Notes under the pieces: generated by a model
What the model saw: the letters and a program-made list of their open reading frames with translations, nothing else
What the model was told of the DNA's origin: nothing
The model's database searches: none
Made by a program: the position numbers and the translations under genes
Shown here: positions 17,004-24,924 of the stretch, one piece after another
Layout: the number at the start of each line of letters is the position of its first letter
How positions within the stretch are numbered: position 1 is the first letter of the stretch
Assembly: GCF_900095745.1 (NCBI RefSeq)
Contig: NZ_FMIR01000012.1
Span: forward strand, 1-64,000
Origin: Microbacterium oxydans
GTDB taxonomy: Bacteria > Actinomycetota > Actinomycetes > Actinomycetales > Microbacteriaceae
Direction: 5' to 3'
Length of the DNA stretch: 64,000 nt

Positions 17004-17627
17004 ATGGATATCGCACTGGTCATGCAGTTCTGGCTGGTCGCGGTCATGCTCGCGCTGACCCCCGGCGCCGACTGGGCGTACGCGATCTCGGCCGGCTTGC
17101 GGGCCCGCTCGATCGCGCCGTCGATCCTCGGGATGCTCGCCGGCTACACGGTCGTCATTGTCGCCGTCGCGCTGGGGCTCGGCGCGCTCGTCACCGCGTA
17201 TCCGGTCACGCTCACGACCCTGACCGTGGTCGGGGCGCTCTACCTGATCTTCCTCGGCGCGACGACGCTCGCCAGCCGACCGGCTCCGATCGCCGAGAGC
17301 GGGGAGCCGATCGCGACCGGCGGATGGTCGCAGTTCCTGCGAGGGTCGGGAGTGAGTGGCATCAACCCCAAGGGACTGTTGCTCCTGCTCGCCCTGCTGC
17401 CGCAGTTCACGAGTCCCGACGGCTGGTCGTCGACGACGCAGATGCTCGCGCTCGGCGGACTGCATCTGCTCAACACCGCCGTCGTCTACACGACGGTCGG
17501 ACTGCTCGCCCGCCGCCTGCTGCGCACCCGGCCGCGCGCGAGTTCGCTGGTCACCCGCCTCGCCGGCATCGCGATGACCGTCATCGGCGTCGGAATCCTC
17601 GTGGAGCAGGTGTTCGAGTGGTTGTGA
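17004..17627 (+). CDS. LysE/RhtB-family amino-acid exporter
   Basis: The 207-aa inner-membrane protein has the LysE translocator pattern: about six hydrophobic helices, the early motif LALTPGADWAYAIS (the family TPGP region) and the GINPKGLLLLLALLPQF segment in the middle. It exports an amino acid or related small molecule by exchange with protons. GGAGGA lies 4-5 bases before the ATG. Divergent transcription from an Lrp regulator is the usual arrangement for this family. The substrate is not identifiable from sequence. Confidence 0.92.
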   Translation: MDIALVMQFWLVAVMLALTPGADWAYAISAGLRARSIAPSILGMLAGYTVVIVAVALGLGALVTAYPVTLTTLTVVGALYLIFLGATTLASRPAPIAESGEPIATGGWSQFLRGSGVSGINPKGLLLLLALLPQFTSPDGWSSTTQMLALGGLHLLNTAVVYTTVGLLARRLLRTRPRASSLVTRLAGIAMTVIGVGILVEQVFEWL

Positions 17628-17725
17628 GCAGCGTTTAAGCACGGTGCTCGGCGACGCCTCGATCACAGGGCCGGGGTAGCGTCGGACGCGGATCCATCTG
17701 TGGGCGACGGGAAGCGGTGACAGGC

Positions 17726-18178
17726 ATGGCACGGACCACCACGGCGCTCCGTCTGCTGCTGCCGGCGTTCCTGCTCGGCGCGATCATCGCCCTCTCGTTC
17801 CTGGAGGCGCCGCTGAAGTTCCTGGCGCCGGGTGTCACGATCCCGATCGGACTGGGCATCGGGCGGCTCGTGTTCACGGCGTTGAACGTGCTCGCGGGCG
17901 TGGTGCTGATCGTCCTCACCGTGGTGAGCGTGCGCGCGCGGGCGGGGCGCGCGACGCTGGGGATCCTCGGCGCGATCTGGCTCGTCTACCTCGTCGAGGT
18001 CGCCGTCATCCGCCCCGTGCTGAATCAGCGCAGCGATCTGGTGATCGCGGGACTCGCGGCCGCCGGGACCAACTGGGCGCACTACGCGTACATCGTGGCC
18101 GATGTGACTCTGGTCGGTCTGCTGATCGCCCTGATCGTCGTGACCGTCCGGAAGATCCTGCCGGGCGACATCCGCTGA
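17726..18178 (+). CDS. Four-helix integral membrane protein, unknown function
   Basis: The product of about 150 aa has four hydrophobic helices and short loops (FLLGAIIALSFLEAPLKFLAPG, then LNVLAGVVLIVLTVVSV). The pattern, including a FLEAPLKF motif in the first loop, resembles small DUF4149-like membrane proteins. The start is uncertain: ATG 17726 is better spaced from GGGAAG than GTG 17717. It stands alone, 9 bases from a convergent S4 gene. Confidence 0.75.
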   Translation: MARTTTALRLLLPAFLLGAIIALSFLEAPLKFLAPGVTIPIGLGIGRLVFTALNVLAGVVLIVLTVVSVRARAGRATLGILGAIWLVYLVEVAVIRPVLNQRSDLVIAGLAAAGTNWAHYAYIVADVTLVGLLIALIVVTVRKILPGDIR

Positions 18179-18187
18179 GCTCCCGCA

Positions 18188-18415
18188 TCAGGGACGGACG
18201 CGCACCGTTCGGCCCTCGAACGACACCAGGTCGCCGTCGCGCAGCTGGCGTCCGCGGCGGCGATCGACCTCACCGTTGACCGTCACATACCCGTCGATGA
18301 TGACCTCTTTGGCGTTGCCGCCCGAGTCGAGGAGGCCGGCGAACTTGAGGAACTGTCCGAGGCGGATCACTTCGCCGCCGATGGAGATGTCGTCGATCGG
18401 TCCGGAGTTGCTCAT
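18188..18415 (-). CDS. S4-domain RNA-binding protein
   Basis: The 75-aa protein is essentially one S4 fold: IRLGQFLKFAGLLDSGGNAKEVI followed by VNGEVDRRRGRQLRDGD, the YbcJ/RNA-binding S4 pattern. It probably binds structured RNA, perhaps rRNA. The start codon follows a TAGCAT box by exactly 6 bases, so the message is probably leaderless. Confidence 0.9.
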   Translation of the reverse strand: MSNSGPIDDISIGGEVIRLGQFLKFAGLLDSGGNAKEVIIDGYVTVNGEVDRRRGRQLRDGDLVSFEGRTVRVRP

Positions 18416-18421
18416 CCCTGA

Positions 18422-18427
18422 ATGCTA
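18422..18427 (-). promoter_or_regulatory. -10 box of a leaderless promoter
   Basis: On the minus strand TAGCAT is followed by 6 bases and the ATG of the S4 gene. This places the transcription start at the start codon. Confidence 0.6.
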
Positions 18428-18456
18428 GCCGTCGCCGCGTCCGCCCCGGCGCATGA

Positions 18457-18492
18457 CGATGCCGCCGCCCCCGGGGAGGGGCGGCGGCATCG
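18457..18492. terminator. Terminator hairpin after the PepSY-like gene
   Basis: A perfect 15-bp stem (CGATGCCGCCGCCCC and complement) with a 6-base loop lies downstream of the PepSY-like gene on the minus strand. Confidence 0.8.
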
Positions 18493-18537
18493 GGCGTTTC
18501 GGACGTCGCAGGACGGCGGGGGGACGAGGCCCTCGGC

Positions 18538-19368
18538 TCAGTCGATGTCGGTTCCGACGACGGCGAAGTCGGCGCTGAAGTCGATGTCGATCGAACGGTT
18601 GTCCGACGTGAGGACCGACGCGTCGTAGGGGCTCACGTCGTCGCCGTCCACATCGAGGTCGGTGATCATGCCGTCGGCCTCGGCGAGCGCGGCATCGACC
18701 AGCGAGCGGATCGCCGCGTCGTCGAGGGTGAGCGCGGGACCGGTGTCGTCGCCGTCAGCGGGATCGGTCTCGATGACGGAAGCCGCGAGGTTCTCGTCGA
18801 CGCGGACGTCGGTCTCGGTCCCGTCGGTCGTCGTGAGCTGCACCTCCCAGGTGCCGTCGCGCTTCGCATCGATCGACGTGACCTCGCCCTCGGCGGCGCC
18901 TCGTGCGGCATCCGCGATCTCGATGAGCTCGTCTGCCGATGCCGTGCCGATGCCGGTCACCGGGCCGCGGTCGTTCGACGAGGTGCTGTCGTCGTCCTGT
19001 CGATCGTCGTCGTGATCGCCCTGGGGTGCTCCTTCGTCGTGACGGGGGCCGTCCGACATCGAAGAGCGGTCGTCGTCGTCGCCGAACTCGTCGCCGATCG
19101 CCGCGCCGACTGCGATGCCGCCGCCCGCGAGGATCACGGCCGCAGCGATGCCGCCGCCGATGAGGAGGGCGCGCTTGCGTCCGGGCTTGGCCTCGGATGC
19201 GGCGGGGGTGGCGACCGGCTCGGCCGCGGGGAACGTCGGGTGCTGCCCGGCGTCGGCGGTCGGGGCCATGGCGGGGGGAGCGGGCGCGACCGGGACGGTC
19301 TGCGCATCCGGGGTGCTCGCGGGGGTCTGGTCGGGAGTCTGGTCCGGGGTGGGTGTCTTGTCGTCCAT
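18538..19368 (-). CDS. PepSY-like membrane-anchored protein
   Basis: The 276-aa protein has a Pro/Thr/Ala-rich cytosolic N-terminus (about 1-65), one transmembrane helix (about 69-90, ALLIGGGIAAAVILAGGGIA), an Asp-rich linker (FGDDDDRSS, DHDDDRQDDDS) and two PepSY-like beta/alpha repeats outside (SADELIEIADAARGAAEGEVTSID and LDDAAIRSLVDAALAEADGMI). PepSY domains are often protease inhibitors or sensor parts. It sits beside an OmpR-type two-component system and shares direct repeats with that system's promoter, so it is probably its target. The acidic linker may bind cations. Confidence 0.8.
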   Translation of the reverse strand: MDDKTPTPDQTPDQTPASTPDAQTVPVAPAPPAMAPTADAGQHPTFPAAEPVATPAASEAKPGRKRALLIGGGIAAAVILAGGGIAVGAAIGDEFGDDDDRSSMSDGPRHDEGAPQGDHDDDRQDDDSTSSNDRGPVTGIGTASADELIEIADAARGAAEGEVTSIDAKRDGTWEVQLTTTDGTETDVRVDENLAASVIETDPADGDDTGPALTLDDAAIRSLVDAALAEADGMITDLDVDGDDVSPYDASVLTSDNRSIDIDFSADFAVVGTDID

Positions 19369-19391
19369 GTCCCGATGGTCTCGCGCGGGCG

Positions 19392-19428
19392 CTGAAGCCT
19401 CCCTGAAGCCTCCTGAAGCCGTCTTCAG
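19392..19428 (-). promoter_or_regulatory. Response-regulator binding repeats before the PepSY-like gene
   Basis: CTGAAGCC occurs three times on the plus strand, at 19392, 19403 and 19413, about one helical turn apart, followed by CTTCAG. The array begins 24 bases upstream of the PepSY-like start. The same element occurs before the response-regulator gene at the same distance. Confidence 0.7.
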
Positions 19429-19446
19429 GAACGGGGGGATCCGCGC

Positions 19447-20763
19447 TCAGGCGCCGAGCGGCAGCGTGACGACGAAGCGGGCGCCACCCCAGCGGGAGTC
19501 GTCGACCGCGAGAGTCCCGCGAGCCGATGAGGCGATGCCGCGGGCGATCGCGAGACCCAGTCCGCTGCCACCGGCGTCGCGGCTCCGCGCGTCATCGAGG
19601 CGCACGAAGCGCTCGAAGATGCGCTCCCGCTCCTCGGCGGGCACGCCGGTGCCGTCGTCTTCGACCGTCACGAACACATGCCTGCCGGAGGGGGTCACGG
19701 CGATCGCGACCCGGCCGCGGCTGTGCCGCACGGCGTTGTCGGCGAGGTTGCGCACCAGCTGCCCGAGCAGGCGAGGATCGCCGTTCACCCTGGCCGCCTG
19801 GATGCCGGAGCCGTCGACGTCGAACCCGGCCGCGCGCAGCCGGCGCACCTCGCCGAGCGCGATGTCGTCGAGGTCGACCGCCTCGTCGTGCGTGCTCGCG
19901 CCCTCGTCGAGGCGGGCGAGCAGCAGCAGGGACTCGACGATGCCCTGCAGGCGCAGCCCCTCTTCCGAGACGACCTCCGCGAGCTCGCCGATGCTCGTCA
20001 CGTCGGGGTGGGCCTGCGCGAGCTCGGCGTGCTGACGGATCGTCGCGAGGGGAGAGCGCAGCTCGTGCGAGGCATCCGACACGAAACGTCGCTGCGCGGT
20101 GGCCGCGGCATCGAGTCGATCGAGCATCCCGTTCATGGTGGTCGCGAGCGCCGCGATCTCATCCGCTGTCTCGGGCACCGGCACGCGCTGGTGCAGGCGC
20201 TCGGCGGTGATGCCGTCGACCTTCTCGCGGATGCGCTCGACCGGACGGAGCGCCCGGCCGACCACGAGCCAGGTGGTCACCGCGACGAGCAGCAGGAGCA
20301 GGGGCACGGCGATGGCGAGCAGAGTCGCGACCGTGGTCAGGGTCTCGGCGTCGTCATCCATCGACACGGCCAGCACGAGCGTCTGGTCATCATCGAGGTC
20401 GTCCGAGACGACGAGCATCCGCTCCCCGTCGACGGTCAGCGTCTGCGGGTCGTCGGACACGGGCAGAGCCGCGGAACCGAGCGCTTCCCTGGCATCTTCG
20501 CTGGCCGCCCGTACCGATCCGTCCGGGCCGATGAGCTGCACGAACTCGTCCTCGAGGGAGTCGATCCCGCCGCGGCCCGGTCCGTCGCTGCGCTCGGCGA
20601 GCTCATCGAGGCGCTGCTCAGCCGCCCGCTCTGTGCTGCCGTGGATGCTGGCGCTGAGCACCCCGTAGAACGAGAAGGCGCCGATGAGCAGGGCCACCGC
20701 GACGACGACCGTCGCCCCGAGCGTGGTCCTCCCGCGCACCGAGCGCCAGCTGCGCCTAGCCAC
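19447..20763 (-). CDS. Sensor histidine kinase (OmpR-partner type)
   Basis: The 438-aa kinase has an N-terminal transmembrane helix (about 13-35), an extracytoplasmic domain, a second helix (about 140-165) and a HAMP linker. The HisKA box ASHELRSPLATIRQHAEL carries phospho-acceptor His233, and a HATPase_c domain (LADNAVRHS, VEDDGTGVP, GSGLGLAIARG) follows. The GTG start at 20763 overlaps the stop of the response-regulator gene by 8 bases, so the two are co-translated. The sensed signal is unknown; the PepSY-like neighbour suggests an envelope signal. Confidence 0.93.
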   Translation of the reverse strand: MARRSWRSVRGRTTLGATVVVAVALLIGAFSFYGVLSASIHGSTERAAEQRLDELAERSDGPGRGGIDSLEDEFVQLIGPDGSVRAASEDAREALGSAALPVSDDPQTLTVDGERMLVVSDDLDDDQTLVLAVSMDDDAETLTTVATLLAIAVPLLLLLVAVTTWLVVGRALRPVERIREKVDGITAERLHQRVPVPETADEIAALATTMNGMLDRLDAAATAQRRFVSDASHELRSPLATIRQHAELAQAHPDVTSIGELAEVVSEEGLRLQGIVESLLLLARLDEGASTHDEAVDLDDIALGEVRRLRAAGFDVDGSGIQAARVNGDPRLLGQLVRNLADNAVRHSRGRVAIAVTPSGRHVFVTVEDDGTGVPAEERERIFERFVRLDDARSRDAGGSGLGLAIARGIASSARGTLAVDDSRWGGARFVVTLPLGA

Positions 20764-21433
20764 CGTCGGCCGCCAGCCGGTAGCCCGCACCGCGGATCGT
20801 CTCGATCGCCTCGCGGCCGAACGGCTTGTCGAGCTTGCGGCGCAGATGCCCGACGTAGACCTCGACGATGTTCGGGTCGCCGTCGAAGTCGTCGTCCCAG
20901 ACACCCTCGATGAGTGCGCGCTTCGACAGGACCTGGCCGCGGTGGCGCATGAGGTACTCCAGCACCGAGAACTCCCGTGCGGTGAGGGTCACGGGGGTGT
21001 CGCCGCGCCACACCCGGTGGGCGGCGGGGTCGAGTCGCAGATCGCCGGCCTCCAGGATCGCGGGGCGCGCGACGGCCCCGCGGCGCACGAGGGCGCGGAG
21101 GCGGGCGACGAGGATCGCGAATGAGAACGGCTTGGTGACGTAGTCGTCGGCTCCGGTCTCGAGCGCCTCGACCTGGTCCCACTCGCCGTCCTTGGCGGTC
21201 AGCATCAGCACGGGCGTCCAGTTCTCCTCGGCGCGCAGCGCCTCGCACACCTTCCAGCCGCTCATGCCCGGCATCATCAGGTCGAGCACGATCGCGTCAT
21301 ACCGGGTCTCCCGCGCCCGCCATAGTCCGTCGACGCCGTTGTGCGCGACGTCGACGGCGAAGCCCTCGGCCTCCAAGCCGCGGCGCACACCCTCGGCCAG
21401 GCGCACCTCGTCGTCCACCACCAGGATCCGCAT
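20756..21433 (-). CDS. OmpR/PhoP-family response regulator
   Basis: The 225-aa regulator has a receiver domain with phospho-acceptor Asp51 (VLDLMMPG), a conserved Lys in VTKPF, and a C-terminal winged helix (LTAREFSVLEYLMRHRGQVLS, VYVGHLRRKLD). It is the first gene of the two-component operon. Direct repeats that match those before the PepSY-like gene lie just upstream, so it probably activates itself and that gene. Confidence 0.95.
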   Translation of the reverse strand: MRILVVDDEVRLAEGVRRGLEAEGFAVDVAHNGVDGLWRARETRYDAIVLDLMMPGMSGWKVCEALRAEENWTPVLMLTAKDGEWDQVEALETGADDYVTKPFSFAILVARLRALVRRGAVARPAILEAGDLRLDPAAHRVWRGDTPVTLTAREFSVLEYLMRHRGQVLSKRALIEGVWDDDFDGDPNIVEVYVGHLRRKLDKPFGREAIETIRGAGYRLAADGG

Positions 21434-21456
21434 TCCTCCAGTGTGGCCGGTAGAGG

Positions 21457-21474
21457 CTGAATCGGGGCTGAAGC
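21457..21474 (-). promoter_or_regulatory. Response-regulator binding repeats, autoregulatory
   Basis: On the plus strand CTGAATC (21457-21463) and CTGAAGC (21468-21474) are 11 bp apart. They begin 24 bases upstream of the response-regulator start, the same distance as the repeats at 19392-19428 from their gene. Confidence 0.6.
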
Positions 21475-21487
21475 TCGGGAGGACGCG

Positions 21488-22018
21488 TCAGCGGAGGTGA
21501 GCCTGGAGCTCGCGGATCACCTCGCCCAGCGTGCCGGTGGCGAGCAGGCCGGGGCCGAGAGGGCCCGCGGAATCCTCGCCGAGCGGGGGGAGTGCGCGCA
21601 GAGCGGCGGATGCCTCAGGGGAGAGGGCGGCGAGTTGCCGGCGCACCTCCTCGGCGCGGGCCGATGGATTCGACGGATGCGCCAGCTCCACGGCTTTCGC
21701 GGCGTATGCCGCCGCTCCGAGTGCATGGGCGCCCATGTGTGCGACGCCCGCGGCCTGCGCGGCGGCACGGGCGGCGGCAGCCCCTGCCGGTGAGCTCGCA
21801 CTGTGCGCAGCCCTGCCCGCGACGAATCGCCGACGGATCTCGCCGGCGGCGGTGAGCTCGCCCCGGGCGAAGGCTCGAGCTCTCGCGATCGCGTCGCGGG
21901 CGCGGTCATCGTCCGGCGCCTCTGTCTCGAACAGGGGCAGCACCCGCTCGGCGCAGTCGGCGGCCCACACTGCGACGATCCGCCGGTCGGCTTCGGTCAT
22001 GCCCTGGGGAGTGGTCAT
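21488..22018 (-). CDS. Imm5-like putative immunity-family protein
   Basis: The 176-aa, Ala-rich, mostly helical protein has the pattern of the Imm5-like putative immunity family: VAVWAADCAERVLPLFE, PDDDRARDAIARARAFARGEL and an AHMGAHALGAAAYAAKAVELA stretch. Such proteins were named from toxin loci, but many stand alone, as here: no toxin gene is near. It starts 2 bases after the DUF6194 stop, so the two are one operon. The actual role is unknown. Confidence 0.7.
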   Translation of the reverse strand: MTTPQGMTEADRRIVAVWAADCAERVLPLFETEAPDDDRARDAIARARAFARGELTAAGEIRRRFVAGRAAHSASSPAGAAAARAAAQAAGVAHMGAHALGAAAYAAKAVELAHPSNPSARAEEVRRQLAALSPEASAALRALPPLGEDSAGPLGPGLLATGTLGEVIRELQAHLR

Positions 22019-22020
22019 GC

Positions 22021-22461
22021 TCACCTCGCCCGCCGCTCGGCCCGCTGCCGTGCGGACTCGTGCGCCTGGCGGAGCAGATCGAGCACGGCGCCCTCGGTCC
22101 GCTCGCCCGGGTCGATCACGCACACCCACCCGGCCGCACCGTAGAGCGGATGCCGGTGGAACACGTCGACCTCCGTCGGTGCGGGGCCGACGGCGACGAG
22201 TGACACCGCGCGCTCGCGGCCGACGTTGATGTTGACGCGGAACCGCCCTGGCGCATCCAGCGCGGATGTCGTGTCGTCGGGGTAGTCCTTCGTGATGATC
22301 GTTCCGTACGGCTGGGTGCGCTCCGGCATCCGCCCGTCCGGTGCGTGATAGAAGTAGGCGTCTCCCCAGGAAAGCGCGGGGAAGTCGCTGCCCTCTTCGG
22401 GGGTGACGACGAGGACGCCGTCGAAGCCACGGACTGTGTCGATGATCTCCTGCATTGTCAT
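22021..22461 (-). CDS. DUF6194-like protein
   Basis: The 146-aa soluble protein has conserved-looking elements FPALSWGDAYFYHAPDG, YGTIITKDYP and FRVNINVGRE, typical of DUF6194 proteins. In that family the biochemical role is not established. Two Met codons are close (22461 and 22455). It leads a two-gene operon and is divergent from a MerR-type regulator, with a dyad in between. Confidence 0.7.
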   Translation of the reverse strand: MTMQEIIDTVRGFDGVLVVTPEEGSDFPALSWGDAYFYHAPDGRMPERTQPYGTIITKDYPDDTTSALDAPGRFRVNINVGRERAVSLVAVGPAPTEVDVFHRHPLYGAAGWVCVIDPGERTEGAVLDLLRQAHESARQRAERRAR

Positions 22462-22475
22462 CCCTCAATGATGAG

Positions 22476-22495
22476 GTTCACGTGCTTATGTGGAC
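22476..22495. promoter_or_regulatory. 20-bp dyad between DUF6194 and MerR genes
   Basis: GTTCAC and GTGGAC are inverted 6-bp arms with one mismatch and an 8-base spacer. A dyad of this size between divergent genes fits a MerR operator. Confidence 0.5.
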
Positions 22496-22522
22496 TTTGA
22501 TGCGGGAAGGAGGGAGATTCGC

Positions 22523-23245
22523 ATGCTGAACCCTCAAGAGGATGTCATGACGACGGCTGCGCTCGGACGACGCGTGGGCTACTCGACGCAGCAGGTGCGC
22601 GACCTGGAGCGGCTCGGGGTCATCCCTCCGGCCGAGCGCGCGTCCAACGGCTATCGCCGCTACGCGCGGCGGCACGAGACCGCCGCGCGCGCTTATCGTG
22701 CGATGGCGGCCGCCATCGGCCCTGTGCCGGCCCGGCGACTGATGCCGACTCTGATCGGCGCCTCGGTCGAGGCCGCAGCCGAGCGCATCGACGAGCTGCA
22801 CGTCGGCCTCGCGGACGAGCGCTCCCGCGTGCGCGAGGCCCTGCACGGCCTCGATGTCGCTCTGGTCGAGGCCGACGACGACTTCGATGACGCGGACGCG
22901 ATGACCATCGGCGAACTCGCGCTAGCTCTCGGCATCCGTCCGTCCGCGCTGCGTCACTGGGAGCGGGAAGGGTTGGTGCACCCGCGCCGCGGCACGGCAT
23001 CCACGCGCTCGTACGGTGCGGCGGCGATCACCGAGGCGCGCATCGTCGCCGCCCTGCGCGCCGGCGGTTACGGCATCCCGCCGATCTCGCGCATCCTCGA
23101 ACACGTGCGGCAGCATGCCGACACGGGCGAGGTGCAGCGCATCCTCCAGGACCGGCTGGTCGTGCTCACGCGGCGCAGCGTCGCGCTCCTCGCGGCCGCC
23201 GGGCACCTGCACGCGCTGCTCGCCGATCGGGGCGAGGGAGACTGA
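22523..23245 (+). CDS. MerR-family regulator with two HTH domains
   Basis: The 240-aa protein has two MerR-type helix-turn-helix units: one at the N-terminus (LGRRVGYSTQQVRDLERLGVI...GYRRYARR) and one near 130-200 (TIGELALALGIRPSALRHWER...RSYGAAAITEARIVAALR). The usual MerR protein has one N-terminal HTH and a dimer coiled coil. ATG 22523 is 7 bases after GGAAGGAGGGA, which decides the start against the upstream in-frame Met. It probably controls the divergent DUF6194/Imm5-like operon. No ligand-binding Cys cluster is visible. Confidence 0.8.
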   Translation: MLNPQEDVMTTAALGRRVGYSTQQVRDLERLGVIPPAERASNGYRRYARRHETAARAYRAMAAAIGPVPARRLMPTLIGASVEAAAERIDELHVGLADERSRVREALHGLDVALVEADDDFDDADAMTIGELALALGIRPSALRHWEREGLVHPRRGTASTRSYGAAAITEARIVAALRAGGYGIPPISRILEHVRQHADTGEVQRILQDRLVVLTRRSVALLAAAGHLHALLADRGEGD

Positions 23246-23293
23246 CGGTCGTCGTCGACCGCGAGGTCGGACGGCTCGCTTAGGGTGGCTCGT

Positions 23294-23365
23294 ATGACGT
23301 GCAGCTTGCGGTGGCCGAAGATGATGCGCGTGCTCGCGGCGCCGATCCGGAATCCGGGGTGCTGA
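23294..23365 (+). CDS. 23-residue leaderless upstream ORF
   Basis: A TAGGGT box (23281-23286) is followed by 7 bases and an ATG opening a 23-aa ORF (MTCSLRWPKMMR...). Its stop lies 2 bases before the ATG of the next gene. It could be a leader peptide that couples translation of the TY-Chap-like gene, or a chance ORF. An in-frame GTG at 23299 would extend the next protein instead. Confidence 0.4.
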   Translation: MTCSLRWPKMMRVLAAPIRNPGC

Positions 23366-23367
23366 CC

Positions 23368-24228
23368 ATGCAGAAGTCGGGACGATACGTCCGCGCCGGG
23401 GACACGGAGTACCCGCTCGCCAGCCCGGGCGGCAACTGGGCGCTCTGGAGCCCCACCCCGGTCGAGGGTTTCCGGAAGATCGGGAACGGGTGGGTCCGCA
23501 ACATCGCACCCGACGAACAGCTGGAGTGCTTCCGCGTCGCGCACCGCGGCACGTATCGCGGCATCCCGGTCACCGTCGAGCCGGGCGGCGGAGCATTGGT
23601 ACGCCTCGACACCCGCGATCCGCGCGCAGCCGAGCAGGGGTTCGAGAGGTTCGGGTTCGAGCGGCCCGAGCTGCAGTCGTGGCTCAAGTTCGTGTCCGCC
23701 GACGACCGGGACCTCGTCTTCACGACCACCCGCACACCCGAGCCGATGCCGTGGGCGGCGTCGACCCGAGACGCCGTCGCGCAGCGCCCGGTCCCGCGGC
23801 CGTCCGACGCCGAGCCGTCGGCCTGGGGAGCGTTCACTCTCCGTCTCATCACGGCGCTCCGCGGTGTGACCGACGGCGTGTTCCTCATCGTCTCGGTCGA
23901 CGGCGACCCGCTGCGCTACGTGCAGTTCGCCGGAGACCCCGGGACGCTCCACGCCGAGGCGCCGGCGCGCGATCTGGTCGCGGATGCCGATGAGTCGGTG
24001 CTGCGAGCCGCCGGATGGAACGAGCCGGGAGCCGCGCAGCCGAACTGGACTTCGGAGCTCCCGCTGCCCGCGTACGCGAGCGACTTCCGGGAACTCGCCG
24101 AGCGTTGCGTCGCGGCGCTGCGGGATGCCTATGGAGCGACGAGCCCCGACACCCTCGTGCACCGTGCCTGGCGCGATCCGGAGCAGACCTCACTCGAGTT
24201 CCCAGGGCTCGGTCCCGCCCAGGTCTGA
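23368..24228 (+). CDS. TY-Chap (YbjN/CesT-like chaperone) domain protein
   Basis: The 286-aa protein has an N-terminal beta-rich domain of unknown type (about 1-120) and a C-terminal domain (about 150-280). In the latter, GVFLIVSVDGDPLRYVQFAG, VLRAAGWNEPG, PNWTSELPLPAYASDFRELA and RDAYGA resemble the TY-Chap fold of putative peptide-binding chaperones, which are common in actinobacteria near secretion or toxin genes. No secretion genes are near. The assignment rests on motif resemblance only. Start ATG 23368 is chosen because it directly follows the small upstream ORF. Confidence 0.55.
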   Translation: MQKSGRYVRAGDTEYPLASPGGNWALWSPTPVEGFRKIGNGWVRNIAPDEQLECFRVAHRGTYRGIPVTVEPGGGALVRLDTRDPRAAEQGFERFGFERPELQSWLKFVSADDRDLVFTTTRTPEPMPWAASTRDAVAQRPVPRPSDAEPSAWGAFTLRLITALRGVTDGVFLIVSVDGDPLRYVQFAGDPGTLHAEAPARDLVADADESVLRAAGWNEPGAAQPNWTSELPLPAYASDFRELAERCVAALRDAYGATSPDTLVHRAWRDPEQTSLEFPGLGPAQV

Positions 24229-24255
24229 TCAGCGCCTTCGGGACGCCGGCGCGGT

Positions 24256-24885
24256 TCAGCGACCGCCGAGGCCGGCCTGCTCGCGCATCGCGGTGCGGTT
24301 GAGCTCCTTCGCGTCGAAGAAGAGCGCGGGGTCCACGGCGACCGGCTCGGAGTCGATCCAGAGTTCCTTCCCCGCGACGCGGATCACGCCGATGTACATC
24401 GCCCGATCGGCGTCGGAGGTCCAGATGGTCAGCAGTCGGTCATCGCCCCGGTGTTCGATCACGTCCTTCAGTGCGGCGACGATGCCGGCGCTGTCGGAGC
24501 TGCCGCGCCGCAGCGCGGACACGGTCTGATCGAGCGGGAATCCCGCGGCGACACCGTGGATCACCGGATTCGTGAGGACGCCTCCGCCCTTGATCCGCCA
24601 GCGTCGGGCGCTGACGAAGAACATCACGATGCCGGCGACGAAGACAGCCGGCGGGAGGAAGAAGGCACCGGCGATCGCGAGCCCGCTGCGCACGCGGCCG
24701 CCGAGGAGCTCGGCCGTCGACTCCGGGTTGAGGTAGACGAGGAGCATCACGACCACCATGAGCCCGGCGATCACGAGCCAGGTCGCCGACTTGCGGGGCG
24801 AGCGCTCGGAGACGAAGAGATCAGGGCGTGTGGCGAACCAGGTGTAGAGATTGCGCGACCGGGACCGGAGGGGCGTGAAGCTCAT
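24256..24885 (-). CDS. Two-helix membrane protein of unknown function
   Basis: The 209-aa protein has two transmembrane helices (about 35-53 and 68-92) and a C-terminal cytosolic domain of about 110 aa (TVSALRRGSSDSAGIVAALKDVIEHRGDDRLLTIW...MYIGVIRVAGKELWIDSEP). I do not recognise the domain. The ATG follows TAGCGT by exactly 6 bases, so the message is probably leaderless. Confidence 0.7.
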   Translation of the reverse strand: MSFTPLRSRSRNLYTWFATRPDLFVSERSPRKSATWLVIAGLMVVVMLLVYLNPESTAELLGGRVRSGLAIAGAFFLPPAVFVAGIVMFFVSARRWRIKGGGVLTNPVIHGVAAGFPLDQTVSALRRGSSDSAGIVAALKDVIEHRGDDRLLTIWTSDADRAMYIGVIRVAGKELWIDSEPVAVDPALFFDAKELNRTAMREQAGLGGR

Positions 24886-24924
24886 GGGAAGACGCTACTG
24901 GAGTGCGAAGGGCAGGCGGGGACC

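Noticed and set aside
21488-22018. Toxin-immunity system based on the Imm5-like protein
   Set aside because: No toxin or secretion gene is near, and its operon partner is a DUF6194 protein; the family name alone is not evidence.
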